Shown: positions 1-11,408, counted from the stretch's first letter. The stretch: DNA of 64,000 nucleotides from Candidula unifasciata (GCA_905116865.2 CAJHNH020004635.1:333501-397500); one strand, 5' to 3'. Notes: generated by a model from the letters alone, not told the origin. Numbers and translations are program-made.

Positions 1-96
1 AATTGTGTCAAGATATTTCGGATCTCTAGGTAAGTGGATGAAAAGAATATTTTATTTACTAACTAACCTCTCACGGCAAGTCACTCCTTGCCTCTT

Positions 97-170
97 TACT
101 AATTGTTGACTAACAGTATAATTATATGTTTTAGCAGTACACTAATAATATTCATCCTTAAACATTTAAC
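97..170. repeat. Direct repeat flanking the 115-bp array (left copy)
   Basis: This segment recurs at about 668-745 with the shared core cagtataattatatgtt and a following ctactaataat-like stretch. The two copies bracket the 115-bp tandem array, so the whole block looks like one duplicated or inserted unit. The origin is not recognised. Confidence 0.6.
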
Positions 171-174
171 TTAT

Positions 175-498
175 GCTTCGCGAACACTGGCTGTAAACTC
201 TTGTTTAAACTTCTGGTAGTTCATCGACTTCTCTTGCATATTTGCAATTGTACGGTCTGTGTTAATTTGTGTAAACTGGCTTTTGCTTTGCTTCGCGAAC
301 ACTGGCTGTAAACTCTTGCGGAAACTTCTGGTAGTTCATCCACTTCTTTTGCATATTTGCAGTTGTACGGTCTGTGTTAATTTGTGTAAACTGGCTTTTG
401 CTTTGCTTCACGAACACTGGCTGTAACTCTTGCCGAAACTTCTGGTAGTTCATCCACTTCTTTTGCATATTTGCAGTTATACGGTCTGTGTTAATTTT
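175..498. repeat. 115-bp tandem repeat, about 2.8 copies
   Basis: Copies start at 175, 290 and 405, each with gaacactggctgtaa, ttctggtagttcatc and tacggtctgtgttaat. The third copy lacks one base in the ctgtaaa stretch. The minus strand is open across it and encodes a repeated peptide containing NMQKKWMNYQKF; because 115 is not divisible by 3 this is not a protein repeat kept in frame. The unit resembles one end of dispersed repeat R1 (compare 14317-14372), so it may be an amplified R1 fragment. Confidence 0.8.
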
Positions 499-667
499 TG
501 TACAATGATAAGGAATTGATTTCATACAACAAGATGAAACTGGACAAATTTGTTTGTGCTGTTTGTACCTTGAGGATACATATTTGGTAGTGCTAGAAGT
601 ACTGTTAAGAAAACTACTCTGGGTGAAAAAAGTATTGCACACATCAATTTCATACTGATTGTGCTTG

Positions 668-745
668 TTTACTAATTATTAAATAGCAGTATAATTATAT
701 GTTGTAGTAGTCTACTAATAATAATAATGACCATCAATCATTTAT
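668..745. repeat. Direct repeat flanking the 115-bp array (right copy)
   Basis: Partner of 97-170, diverged by several substitutions and by extra ATA units. Confidence 0.6.
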
Positions 746-821
746 ATTTATGTTATGTATGACATGTGTATGTTTCATAGCAGTATTTTTATGCGTTAAA
801 TTTGATAAAGTACAAAAGTCA

Positions 822-860
822 CCCTCCCCCCCCCCCCCCCCCCGCTCCCCCTTCCCCGCT
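822..860. repeat. C-rich homopolymer tract
   Basis: An almost pure C run followed by C/T-rich sequence. One of many C or G homopolymers in the window. Confidence 0.9.
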
Positions 861-1329
861 CCTCTGGTGCAACAATACCCTCTCAGAATCAAAGAGTTAG
901 CACTGATATTTCTTTACTTTTGCTGGAACAACTTTTAGTTTACATCTAAACGTTACTGATGTTTATGTTCATGTTGACTGTAGCAAAACCCTTTTTGTTT
1001 TTCTGTAAGAGCCTTTATTGTTATATTTAATTGGCACACTTATTTACCTAAAAAATGACGTATAGTTCTAAAAAATATGTCGACAATTAATGAAACTGTA
1101 GTTTAATTTGTGTATACATATCCTCGATAAAAACTGTGGACGCAGAGGGACTCAATTCTTGCACAAGAACGGGAATTCCCGTTTGAGCTGTACGGCCTTA
1201 TAAATCTGGAGCTGGCCGTGCACGAGCAAACCAGACAACGCTTACATAACCAACTTTGTTTGCGAACTGTGGCAGCGCAGTACCTAGACGGTAGTCAACT
1301 GTATGCTACCAACAGACACAATCTGGCCT

Positions 1330-1445
1330 GTTCCAAAATCAGTGAAGCAAAGCTGATGTACACAAGGAGATTTGTACAACAGCTTTCATCAAGGCCACCA
1401 GCATCCTGGTATGTTTTCTGACAGAAGGATCAAAGAAAAAAAAAA
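1330..1445 (+). repeat. Dispersed repeat R2, sense copy
   Basis: The block from atctggcctgttcc to ctgacagaaggatc matches the reverse complement of about 4670-4805. Both copies can be read as peptides ending LTEGSKKKK, so R2 may derive from a coding region. No family is recognised. The 67-codon frame at 1218-1421 overlaps it and ends at the same place. Confidence 0.55.
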
Positions 1446-1568
1446 GTAGCCTTCTGACACGAAGGCTTTAGTTTCGAATCAACACTGGGGCGTCAGGCAA
1501 GCAACTGGATCTTGGCTCCCAGGTCGACCCGGTAGGAAATATGTATATGAAATATAAGGAAAATACAT

Positions 1569-1690
1569 AGGTCCAGAAAGGAATGGCAAACTACTGGACG
1601 TAAATTTGCCTAGAAAAACCACACAGCAGCGAGGGGCTGTTGGGGTTGGTTCTGCAAAGTCCTGTAAAGGAAACGCAACTAACCTTACCC
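1569..1690 (+). mobile_element. SINE-B, 3' fragment
   Basis: Contains the SINE-B body landmarks ctggacgtaaatttgcctag, aaccacacagcag, ggggctgttggggttggtt and gtcctgtaaagg. The tRNA-like head is missing. A short SINE-A-body scrap (ggctcccaggtcgacccgg) lies just upstream at about 1514. Confidence 0.75.
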
Positions 1691-1705
1691 ACATAGGACT
1701 GTAAG

Positions 1706-1836
1706 CTGCATTTGGCTGCTGTAGCCGTTTTGGGCTCCTTAATTATACACTCTTTGCCGGTTGAACGGGTCTCTAGAATCTGGCCTTTTGGCCCCGTCCA
1801 GACTGAGATATTTAATCTCAGGATGATATAGTACAC
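1706..1836. repeat. Dispersed repeat R3, first copy
   Basis: Shares ccttaattatacactctttg, ggttgaac, cagactgagat and acctttaggt with 2291-2415, which reads ccctaattataaactctttg in the same order. Each copy lies beside a SINE-B copy (1569-1690 and 2085-2285). Origin unknown. Confidence 0.6.
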
Positions 1837-2084
1837 CTTTAGGTTGAATTCTGGATGGGAGGCAATTATTGATCGATTGATTGTTCTGACAAGTACAGGC
1901 CGGTCAGCGTGATGTTGACAAAAGTAGGGCCTGATTATGGGAATAAAAACGTTAAAAAGGAAAGGAGATAATGTGAGGTAGTTTCCAATGCTATTTTTCT
2001 ATGAGCTCGTTGTAAAACCAACTGTATCTTATAATCTTGTCTGTCTAGCTGTTGTAAACAGTTAGTTTCATAACCTTTAGAGGA

Positions 2085-2285
2085 CACTGAAGAACCAACC
2101 CCAGCATTTTCTGACCGTTCTGGATTTTCTAGGCAAATTTACGTCCAATATTTTGTCATTGCCACTGGACGGTCGGCTTCTCGATACCGCTGTTGAAACC
2201 AACGCAAGGCTCAAGCCCTGAAGCAGGGATCGAACCTGGCACCCCAGCATTTCGATGCTCGCTCGCAACGCCTAAACCACAGACA
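2085..2285 (-). mobile_element. SINE-B (tRNA-derived), near full length
   Basis: On the minus strand it runs from a head (tttaggcgttgcgagcg), through a B-box-like gttcgatccc, then gcgttggtttcaac, ccgtccagtgg, acgtaaatttgcctagaa and the ggttggttcttcagtgtcct end. Body order matches the copies at 14694, 9335 and 32740. Confidence 0.8.
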
Positions 2286-2290
2286 ACGAC

Positions 2291-2415
2291 AGCTGTTGTG
2301 GTTGCCCTAATTATAAACTCTTTGCTGGTTGAACAGGCTATCTGGAATTGGCCGTGTTGGCTTGTCTTTCAGATTGAGATGTTTTAATCTTAAGATGGAG
2401 CGGTAAACCTCTAGG
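2291..2415. repeat. Dispersed repeat R3, second copy
   Basis: Direct partner of 1706-1836 with scattered substitutions. Confidence 0.6.
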
Positions 2416-2420
2416 TCGTA

Positions 2421-2775
2421 GGAGCTCAGTGGTATCGAGGCATGTTGTCTGCCTTGAGTGCTAGAGGTTTTAAGTTCAGGCCCCGCTGAAGGCTGAGATT
2501 TATTTTTCAGGGGGGGGGGGGCATCTAGTTATTCCCCCTGGTCTCTCGGTATTATGACCGGACGCCCGTGTGTATTGTTGCTCGAATAAAAAAATCTCTC
2601 GGCAGTTGGAAATCAAAAAATAGTTGCCTGACGGTGCTGAAAAGGCAAAATGTGGAGTTAAAAACTTACCCAAAGTAGTTCACGATCCTCTCCGATTAGC
2701 TTCAGACGCAGGCTGAGTTAGAAGAAGAACGGAGCACTTATGGGTTACATCCGGTGCCGTGGTGTGGATCTGTTG
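2421..2775 (+). mobile_element. SINE-F, copy 1
   Basis: Head with cagtggtatcgagg, gagtgctagaggttt and gttcaggcccc (B-box position), then ctggtctct, cagacgcccgtgtg-like, cattgttgc, cggcagtt and aaacttacccaaagta. The same order recurs at 51772-52115. A G-run of about 13 at 2509 is a local expansion. Likely tRNA-derived. Confidence 0.75.
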
Positions 2776-2936
2776 AATAAACCATACACAAACCTGTAGG
2801 TCCAAGATGATCGATCAGCTGAATGTTGCAGAAATTAAAGGCAACATCATGTGGCCGACTGGTCTATTTAAATATGAGTCTAAAATTACAAGCATCATAC
2901 ATCGCTGTTGTGAAAAGAGACATTTACTTTCAAGAT

Positions 2937-3068
2937 GTTTTTTTTTTTTTTTTTGGAACAAAGAAGGGGGGGGGGGGGGTATCTTTTTTTTTTTTTTTCT
3001 ATTTGTATTTTTTATTTGTTTATTTTTATTTTAATACATTTTGTTATACATTTTTTTTTACTTTAAAA
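2937..3068. repeat. T and G homopolymer cluster
   Basis: Runs of about 18 T, 13 G and 14 T followed by T-rich sequence. The overlapping frames encoding poly-Phe and poly-Gly are artefacts of this composition. Confidence 0.9.
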
Positions 3069-3616
3069 AAAAATGCTTTCCAGATAATTTTATTTGTAAT
3101 ATATTTTGTTTATTATTCTTTTTGGGGTGTACCTTTAAAACAACTACAGCAACTTTGTGTGGGAACAGTCAACATACATACGTTATGATGGCGACGACGT
3201 GTAAGGATTGAGCAAGCATGGCAATGACAAATGCAGTAATAATCTAGCTTAACCCAACACTGATTTAGATGCAATTTTGGGCGAATATAATAACCGTATA
3301 ATTGCAGGTCACATGGGGGATCGATAAGAACCATCCGTTGCCAATTCGAGTGTCTCAATTATTTTTGCAAGAGTGTAGACAGATCTGGCATAGAGAATTT
3401 TATCAACATCTCAGATTGTTCATATCGTTCTCATTGTCGATGTGGTATATGCATTAGTCTACAACCCTATTCAACATGGAACAGTAAAGTAAGGTACCTT
3501 TTGTATGCCCTGGGCTCTTCCAGCAGATGGTGCTAGAATCATTTGGATAGACAAGTCAGCATTGGGTGGCTGATGTAGCCAGCATCGTCTATACTTGCCA
3601 AGACATTAGCTGTTAC

Positions 3617-3810
3617 TCGAGTCTCCGTGGCGAAGTGGTGAAGCCGTTTGCCTCGCCCTAAGAAGGTCGTGGGTTCGTTTAACTTCTGCACCGTTCAGTT
3701 CACGAGTACACATTTTACAAACATGCCTGGGGATCGTCACCGGAGCTATAGAGTTCATGCAACGCTCTCTAGCCGTTCTGTGGAAAGAGACCGAGCAATA
3801 TGAGTAAAAA
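3617..3810 (+). mobile_element. SINE-D, sense copy
   Basis: tRNA-like head with tctccgtggcgaagtggtg and the B-box-like gtgggttcgttt, followed by a body with ggatcgtcaccggagc. The reverse complement of about 6800-6998 has the same order (caatggcgaagcagtc, gtttgcctcg, ggatcgtcgcctgagc). Two copies, both diverged. Confidence 0.65.
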
Positions 3811-3953
3811 TTCGGTGCAATGAAGTAGATCCTCCTGGCTTTAACCTTTAAACTATATATGGTACCCATCACAGGTCAGATGGGTTAGTTTGAAATAAAT
3901 AAATCTGACTCGATGCGAATTCTTAGCAAAGACATTCGGGCAACAGGCGAGAG

Positions 3954-3992
3954 TTCTTCTTCTTCTTCTTCTTCTTCTTCGTCGTCGTCGAC
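3954..3992. repeat. (TTC)n microsatellite with (GTC) end
   Basis: About ten TTC units followed by several CGT units. Confidence 0.9.
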
Positions 3993-4161
3993 GTTGTTTT
4001 CTGTATTCGTTCTGTGCTTCTCAGGTGGCTTTGGTGATGGATTCGTTCATCTTTTTGAAGGTTACAGCTACATCGTTTATCAATGTAGGTTTAGGTTTAG
4101 ACTACAGATCAACATTATGTCACAAGTGTAGTAAGCCATAAGTGCCATGAGCAGAAGAAGC

Positions 4162-4163
<2 letters not shown>

Positions 4164-4235
<72 letters not shown>

Positions 4236-4241
4236 AAGAAG

Positions 4242-4272
<31 letters not shown>
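4164..4272. repeat. Compound (AAT)n-(GAA)n microsatellite
   Basis: An AAT/ATA tract runs directly into about 22 GAA units. GAA tails occur on LINE L2 copies in this window, but no L2 sequence is seen beside this one. Confidence 0.9.
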
Positions 4273-4599
4273 TGAGTTTAGTATAGAAACATCTTCTTTG
4301 ACAACTGCTTCAACCCGTAGCTTCCCAGACACCCTGCACAAATCGTCCCATTTTATGTTTTAACATTTTCCCCAGGCATTCATTTTCAAATGTGTTTAAC
4401 TTTCATTCCGCGCTTGATATTTTATGGGTCTCTTATTATCCTCTGACTCTATGTGTGTTTTGCTGGCATGCCTCCAGCTTTCCAGTTCCAATTATAGATG
4501 TCATAGCTCTGCTATGATCTTTAATATGGCTCAAATAATTTACTTATCTTTTTTTTTTTTTCTTAACGAACGAAAGAAGAAGACTTATCTCTTTTGAGT

Positions 4600-4805
4600 G
4601 TTACTTCTTTCAAGAGCTCTAATTTCTAGTCTCTCCAAAACCTGGGTATTTCGTTTATCAAAACAGAGTTTCTTCTTCTTCGATCCTTCTGTCAGAAAAC
4701 TTACACCAGGAGGCCGGCAGCCTTTATGAAAGCTATCGTGCAATCCATATCCTCTCGTGTACCATACAGTTTTATCTTCATTGAGGTTGGAACAGGCCAG
4801 ATCAC
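4600..4805 (-). repeat. Dispersed repeat R2, antisense copy
   Basis: The minus strand reads ctgtgatctggcctgttcc through to ctgacagaaggatcgaag, matching 1330-1445, and extends about 80 bases further 3'. The minus frame encodes PGVSFLTEGSKKKK. Unknown family. Confidence 0.55.
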
Positions 4806-4860
4806 AGAGTGTGAGTGGGAAATATGTATGCATGTATGTGTGTGTGTGTAAATCATATAA

Positions 4861-4940
4861 CAGAGAGAGAGAGAGAGAGATAGAGAGAGAGAGAAGGGGA
4901 AGAGTTCATTTTATAGAGATAGACCGAGAGAGAGAATCCA
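4861..4940. repeat. (GA)n-rich tract
   Basis: Interrupted GA dinucleotides, preceded by a short GT tract at 4838-4850. Confidence 0.85.
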
Positions 4941-5399
4941 ACCTATTATCTGTTGCTTCATTATTTATTTATAAAATATGCCTGCTAGGCCCCGATTATA
5001 ATTGATTATCTCCGGTAATTGATTATCTAATACGGAATTTAATGGGAGCGGGTTAGAAATTCCTTAGCGTGGAAAAGGAGTGAGCGGTGGACGCTATGGC
5101 GGGGAAATAATAATCCATCATAAGCCTCACAAAGGAATGGGTTTGTTGGGTGAGGGTTGGATGGGGAAAAAAAATCAGTTGCCACTGTGTAGATCTTGGA
5201 GTCTGGTAATGGGGACTGGATATTGGGAGAGGAGCAAGGGGCGAGCGGGAAGGGAGGAAAGGCGAACACTCGACGTAAGCTAACTTTACACAATTCGTGC
5301 TGCCGAATGTATTTAATATATAGCAGGATACGATATTTATACTGAATTTTTAAAGCGCAATGAGATTTAAAAAAAAAATGTTTTAGGCTTTCATCTTTA

Positions 5400-5650
5400 G
5401 GGAGGCTCCGTGGTCTAGTGACTAGACGGCTGCGGATCGGAAGGTCGTGGGTTCGTTTCCTGACGAGGGCCTGATTTTTTTTTTCAAAAATTACCTTGGC
5501 TCCCTGGTATAGTCCTAGGAAGTAAAGTCGGCCGTCGTGATGCTGACCACATCACCCACCAAGTGCCGTTTGGTCTATGAAATATAGGTCTAGCCCAATA
5601 TACATAATAGGCCTATCCATTAAAGGCAGGGAGAAGGGTCGTTTACTTTA
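5400..5650 (+). mobile_element. SINE-A (tRNA-derived)
   Basis: Head with ggctccgtggtctagtgac (A-box region) and ggtcgtgggttcgtttcc (B-box region), a T-run linker, then cctaggaagtaaagtcggcc, gtgatgctgaccacatcacc, tttggtctatgaaatatagg and a degenerate tail. Matches the best copy at 44026-44300 along its length. Confidence 0.85.
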
Positions 5651-6156
5651 CTTACGACATGTATTCTGTGGACATCATATAGACATTGGAAGGGAGCAGA
5701 AAACGGTTAGAGACCCTGCGTATCTTTACCTTCAATAAACTGGAGGGAGTGCCACTTGGTTTAGCAGTTACGGGACCCAAAACAAACTTCTAAATATAAC
5801 GTCTTCTGCATTTGGTCCTGCTAAATTGCTATACCGGATTTGACTTTTAATTCACAGAATTGTCATACCATTTCACAGCTGACCCGATGGGTACAAATAG
5901 AGACAGACAGACTCATTTACAAGAAAGCTGCTCATGACGTTTTCTTTACCATCTATACATTGCACGTTTGCTGTTAAACGTGATGGGGGATGGCCAGTGT
6001 ATGGCCCAGCGCAAGATGGGTAACACTTTCCATGTTTGTTTCTTGGGGTAGTATAATGTCTTAAATTCAGCCAGATCATAAACACAACACCAGCGGAATA
6101 AGATCTTCTGATTTATCATTTCTTCTGTATATCACTTGCGCCTTCAGCTTCTCTCG

Positions 6157-6270
6157 TGTGCCCCCCCCCACCCCCTCCACACCCCTTTTCATGTGTTTCA
6201 TATAGAGACGTGCTCTTTCTGCCTCTCTATCTCCAATTTCTTTTTTTTTACGCACACACACACATATATA

Positions 6271-6340
<70 letters not shown>

Positions 6341-6372
6341 TATACATAGCAGCTGCCCCCCCCCCCACCTCC
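6157..6372. repeat. Compound C-rich, (CA)n, (TA)n, (CA)n tract
   Basis: A perfect TA tract of about 50 bp (near 6275-6324) lies between two CA tracts, with C-runs at both outer edges (near 6162 and 6357). The symmetric TA core can fold into a hairpin. Confidence 0.9.
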
Positions 6373-6639
6373 ACATTTTTAGGTGTGGTGGAAAGCCAGG
6401 TCTGAGCCTCCATCTTGACAATAATCTTCTGCTGTTACCTAAGCCCTTTCTCGCCTCCCTAGACAATTTGGCTTATATTTCCTAAATGTCTAAACCCGCT
6501 AATTAATTTAAAGGTGCCGGGTTTCTTTGTTTTCTTTGTTGTAGTCGCCGATGACTTTTAAATATTCACGAAATAGCAACAATAATAATAAGTAAAGATT
6601 TCACAATCATTTGACAATTTAAATCTGTAAGGCTTTGTT

Positions 6640-6732
6640 AAATGATGATGATGATGACGATGAAGCTGATAACAATGATGCTGATGACGATGATGATGTG
6701 ACGATGATGATGTTTATGATCATCATCATGTG
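6640..6732. repeat. Imperfect (GAT)n tract
   Basis: GATGAT-rich sequence ending in atgatcatcatcatg. GAT tails occur at 3' ends of LINE L5 copies here, but no L5 body is visible beside this tract. Confidence 0.8.
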
Positions 6733-6799
6733 TGTATAAATATTTTGCATTATGTGAATACTTCTAGAGGGTTCTTCCTGGTTCTCCCACATATGTTTC

Positions 6800-6998
6800 G
6801 GTATCTCTCTCCTCTCCCCTCTCTCTCCCCGCTAGCTACCTGGGTAGCAGAAAGCACGAACACGGTAGCTCAGGCGACGATCCATTGGAATAACCTTAAA
6901 AATCGCACCTGTGAAACGAACTATGCAATAGAGAAAAGAACTCACGACGTTCAGGACTCGAGGCAAACGACTTGACTGCTTCGCCATTGAGACCCCCG
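6800..6998 (-). mobile_element. SINE-D, antisense copy
   Basis: The minus strand begins tcgggggtctcaatggcgaa, continues gtcgtttgcctcg and cgtgagttctttt, then the shared body ggatcgtcgcctgagc. Partner of 3617-3810. Confidence 0.6.
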
Positions 6999-7330
6999 AA
7001 AGGATTGTTTAATGATGATTATCACCACGAAGATGGAAAGGATAATTATCTTAATGAATATGTATCATTTCATGAGAATCAGCAAATTTCAAGATAAAAG
7101 GACCTTTTTGTAAAGACCCGCTACAAAGAAGGTAAGGATGATGACGTGCATATAAAGTTGACATTACATACAGATTTTTTTCATTTGGGATTTCGGTGTT
7201 AGTGGGTTCCAGCTCCAGCTCTTATTGTGAGCAGACTGTTTATAGAGTAAATAAATATTTATCACTTTATGAGGATTCGAACATTTTAAGATATAGGCGC
7301 ATACTGTAAGGACTGGCTGAAAGAAAGTGA

Positions 7331-7625
7331 GGAGCCGCGTTAGCGCAGTCGATAAGAGGCTCGCTTTCAAATCCAGCTGCGTCTCGCTGCAGCCCACGGT
7401 CGGTGTTCGAAACCGGGCTGCTCCCAGGGTTCACCCAACCTCCAGGAAATGGGTACCAGAGTTGACACTCTAGGGTAAATGGAGGAACGTCGCTGTAGCC
7501 ACAGAATTACGTGCGGACGGCGACAGAGGCGGACACTTCTTATCAGCTGTCCGTACTGGTGGCAGAGCACTTATGGTTTATAACCGTGTGCAATGACGCT
7601 GGTTCACATCTCCCGACTTTACCTT
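7331..7625 (+). mobile_element. SINE-E (tRNA-derived), near full length
   Basis: Head gagccgcgttagcgcagtcg with an A-box-like region and the B-box-like gtgttcgaaacc, then atgggtaccagagttgacac, gtgcggacggcga, cagagcacttatggttta, aatgacgctggttcac and a ctttaccttt tail. Other copies: 22976-23277 (minus), 31504-31735 (plus), 45995-46230 (minus). Confidence 0.85.
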
Positions 7626-8766
7626 TACCTTTGAATTTATGTGTATAAATAATTGACATTACGGAAAAATATTGTATATTTATTATATCGGGGTGCCTAG
7701 GTTCAGGAGTGGAGGGGTCGTGATCTGTCTACAAAGGACGCCTAACGATAATTATGAATATTATTACGTAGAAACGATCGCAATCTTATGTATTTGAATA
7801 ACCACATAACTATCACGAAGAGTTAGTATTTTAGGTGAAGACATTTCCCTTTATAGCTACCTACCAAGCTTCCACAAAACATCAAACCAGTGCTGTTACT
7901 AATTGGACAAATAATAGCAGTTATCAGTGCATCTAAGTATAGATAGGCTGCCTATTGCATTGGTTGTTTCTAGAATCAAAGAAGTCTGATGTATACTTGA
8001 TGACCGTTTAGAAAGTAAAACTTCAAAGCTTGCACTTACATATCTCTTTTCAAAATATTTGTGTGTAGTATTTTGATTGTACATTGTCAGTCGGATACTT
8101 TAGGGTGAGTATGGGAATTGCGCCTACCACAGAAAGATTACAGATTGTCTTATTTTACAGGGGAAACTGTAAAGGTTAGGGGAAGATTGCTAAAAGAAAG
8201 AAAAAAAAAAGGAGAAATTTGCAACAGGAATGGATCAATAAACTTGCAGTTATGGCAACATGGTATTTGTAACCGGGTTCTTGCGTTTGTTTATTGGAGA
8301 ACTGTGTTGCAGAACCACATGTCTGCTCACGTTTACTGAATGTCTTTTACAACAGACAGCGACATACTACTTCCCGTCCTTTTTAGGATGACATTTTTCG
8401 TTATTTGAAGCCCTACTTTGGCTCTTGCCAGGGGCCGCCTGGCCACAAATATGGCATAAAGGCTGAACGCGGTTTCTAAGACCTCTCCACGGTGATCCTC
8501 ACCCACATGGTGGCACATTGAGTTATCGGGTGTTTATCGCTTGTGTGATGTCCTGGTGGGGTAGAAAGTCAGTCAGTCCGTCAGTCAGACAGCGACAACT
8601 AAATACCTAGAGGAAAGAGCTATGAGTTCTATGATTGTCGATGTCACGGTGGGTACTGTGCTTGACTGATGAGACAGTTTTATCGATTGAATTTCCATAA
8701 ATGACAAATTATTCCAAATAGTATGGCACTAGGATCGATAATTTTAAAGAAATAGGATTCGATAAT
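7626..8766. other. No gene recognised
   Basis: Apparently unique AT-rich sequence. Short frames on both strands have no recognisable motif. A GC-richer patch at 8400-8520 may be an old repeat, but I find no partner for it. Confidence 0.5.
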
Positions 8767-8982
8767 GGACCGACCGAATCACCTAACCATCCACCTACCC
8801 ACCGACCGACTGACGCCCCCCTCCCACTAACCAACAACCGACCGACCCATTGACCCACCGACCGACCCCCCACCCCACCCTCACCCCAGCCACCTACCTA
8901 CCCATTCACGTCAACATAGACCGACCGACCAAACGCTCCCACCAACTGACTGACAGACGGACACATAGACAAATAGACAGAC
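8767..8982. repeat. Low-complexity ACCG/ACTG-type tract
   Basis: Imperfect tetranucleotides (ccgaccgac, cctacctaccc, gactgacagac) with almost no G in the first half. Probably an old decayed microsatellite. Confidence 0.75.
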
Positions 8983-9128
8983 CATATGGGGCAAACAACT
9001 GGCTGCTAATCGATGCTCTTGCCTTGATATCTTTTGTTAACCTTTGGAGTCGACATCATTGTACTCTGTATCGTCCTTAAAGGATAGCTGATTTACAGCA
9101 TGGGGCCTGTGTTATCTAGTTCTACAAT

Positions 9129-9272
9129 CTGACAGGACCCTGACTCCCAGGTCGACCCAGTGGGTACCGGATGCCGACCACATCACCCATGTTATGGCGA
9201 TTGGTCTATTGGTCTAGCCCAAATGCCCTATACGCCTAAAGGCGTGGAAAAGAGACCTTTTCTTCTCTTAAT
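9129..9272 (+). mobile_element. SINE-A, headless and internally deleted
   Basis: Retains cccaggtcgacccag, gggtaccgga, tgccgaccacatcaccca, attggtctat and ccctatacgcctaaaggcgt. The central ggaagtaaaggcggccggc portion is deleted. Confidence 0.8.
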
Positions 9273-9334
9273 CTACAATCTGACAGCCAGTCCATATTTA
9301 CGACGCTATGTTGACATTATCATCGCTCGTCTGC

Positions 9335-9578
9335 CTCCTGGCGTTAGTGGCTTAGGCGTTGCGAACCACCTTGGTAATTCCGCCACTTTCGAACCTACCT
9401 GCGTATGATTTGGCATCGGACCGCCTTGCGTTAATTTCATCAGTGGAATCGAAAGCTGACGGTTTAGAAAGTAATGGTTAACTACTGAGAGTAAAATGTG
9501 CCTAGTGAAATCACAAACAGGCAAGCAATGCAAAGGGGTTTGCTTCTCAACGTCCTGTAAATGACGCGCAGCCAACTT
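9335..9578 (+). mobile_element. SINE-B, diverged
   Basis: Head agtggcttaggcgttgcgaa, B-box region ctttcgaacctac, then gccttgcgttaatttc, gtgcctagtgaaatcac, ggcaagcaatgc and tcaacgtcctgtaaatga. The same layout is seen at 14694-14915. Confidence 0.7.
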
Positions 9579-10645
9579 TTTAAACTACATATGGCTTGTC
9601 TGCTTTCAAAGATTAACTCCAGTACGATTGAAGTATCAGTGCCATGACTTCATATGCCACCGAAATTTTCGGTTGTCTTTTTGTCTTTCTTTCATGGACT
9701 CTTTCCATTAAAAACCTCTGATTTTGAGTTTTTCGTTTTCGCTTATCAAATTAAAAACGATATATTCTTCTTTATATCAAAATCGCCACAAATATAATAA
9801 TAATTTCTAATTGCTTGTTAAAAAAAATTGAGAAAACCTAAAAGATGTGTATATACGAAAGAGCATACGACATTTAACAGAAACAAAAGCAATCAGAAGT
9901 TTCAGAGAAGAGTTTATGTAATTACGAAATTGCGCGTGCTCAAATCATGCTTGAGATGTCCTTCCCCCTGTTAAAGCAACTATTCATTGAGGCTTGGCGA
10001 GGATGAGGTAGCAGGAGGGAAGTGGTAATCTTTGTTGAAGTAAATGTTATGCTTCGCTGAAGTATATAATTCATCCCCGGTTGAATAATTGTTTCTAGCG
10101 ATTGCTTTAGGTCGTACTGTCATGGTTTGTGTAAAAATGTTTTATGTACATTTATTTTTCACAGTTTGCGTTGTGCGGAAGTTGTGTTTGGGGTAAGGGT
10201 TTTACGTGCCGCCAAACACCTTTGTAACAGTACACGCTTATTCATTATCACTACAATCATCATTCTCTTGTGCTGTTATACGTATAGCCATGTTTACTGT
10301 TCATTGCGCATGGCGCGCAATGCTTTTCGACTGTGCTCATTGTGGTTGATGTTGTGAACTGCAGATTTAAAAAATATCGAGTGGCTTGTTGCCACAGAAT
10401 TGGTTGTATCTTATGCAATTGTGCATTCGACGATATGTTGTAAATGCTGATTAAATTGATGGTGAACTGCATTTCCAGTGTTGGACTGTTTGTGTTGCCA
10501 CTTCTAGCGACTGTTTTATGTATTAAATGCTTCTGCATGCTATTGACTTTGCTGAGACTGCACTCTCTGTCGATTTTTCTGTAACAATGGACAGTTTTGT
10601 ACGTTATGTGTGACTTCGATCGGCACAGGAACGGAACAACCATGG
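9579..10645. other. No gene recognised
   Basis: AT-rich sequence with short frames on both strands. The end (about 10600-10640) weakly resembles 30200-30230 (cggcacaggaacggaaca versus tggcacagaaatggagca), so an old repeat may be present. No confident call. Confidence 0.4.
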
Positions 10646-10659
10646 TGTGACCGGTTTAC

Positions 10660-10836
10660 TCACCATCATCATTTGCCCTGCCAACCGGCGTAGGCTCTCA
10701 TGCGTCTCCACAGATCACGATCCCTGGTTGCCTAGAGCAGCTCTCTTGTTGATATCTCTCCATGCCATCGTTTCAGCCCATCCAGCATCATCTCTCTTGG
10801 TCTGTCTCTACCCCTTTTCTCCACTGATCTTTCCAG
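10660..10836 (-). mobile_element. LINE L5 3' fragment, left part, interrupted by a hAT element
   Basis: Antisense LINE 3' end. It begins with catcatcat (a GAT tail on the minus strand), then ctgccaaccggcgtaggc, catgcgtctccacagatc and actgatctttccag. The copies at 10926, 37455 and 60618 share this order. It resumes after the hAT insertion at about 11626. Confidence 0.65.
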
Positions 10837-10925
10837 TAGGGCTGTACCGAATAGTGATTTTCACTATTCGGCCGAATACGAATAGTGGGACCAACTATTC
10901 GGCCGAATACGAATACGAATAGTGT

Positions 10926-11310
10926 ATTATCATCATCAGGTGCTTTGCCGACTGGCGTTCGCGATCATGCCTCTCCACAATCTGCGATCTCCTGCAGCAT
11001 GTATTAGTTCGTGTTCCGACACACCTCCACGCCATGCAACAAGACAGTAAAGAATCTTCTCTCGTTGTCTTTCTCTATCCCTCCGTTCACAGATCTTTCT
11101 AGTGGTCACCACATGTTCCATTTCCCTCTTCTCTTAACATGGCCGAAAAATGACGAATGTCTCCTTATGATGTCTGTGATTAGTTGTTTTCGGGCTCCTG
11201 CCTCTTTCAAAACCATCGTTCGCTCGGTCGTTCGTTCGATGTAATTTAAACACACCTTCATATTCTCGTTAGGAATATCTTCAAATCTGATTTGGGCGAA
11301 GACAACCTGA
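10926..11310 (-). pseudogene. LINE L5 C-terminal reverse-transcriptase relic inside the hAT element
   Basis: The minus strand encodes, in two overlapping frames, pieces typical of a LINE ORF2 C-terminus: LITDIIRRHSSFFGHVKRRG, then VVTTRKICERRDRERQREK, then DRRLWRGMIANASRQST, followed by a short GAT tail (catcatca on the plus strand near 10930). In related elements this is the post-polymerase region ending in an RxLWRxMIAxA signature. The frame changes once near 11115-11120, so the copy is dead. It lies in the same orientation as the interrupted L5 fragment in which the hAT element sits. Confidence 0.65.
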
Positions 11311-11328
11311 AAAAATGAAATATGCATG

Positions 11329-11337
11329 ATCTCTCTG

Positions 11338-11403
<66 letters not shown>
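11329..11403. repeat. (CT)n microsatellite
   Basis: About 75 bp of nearly perfect CT, then CA-rich sequence and an A-run at 11449-11465. It lies inside the hAT element. Confidence 0.95.
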
Positions 11404-11408
<5 letters not shown>

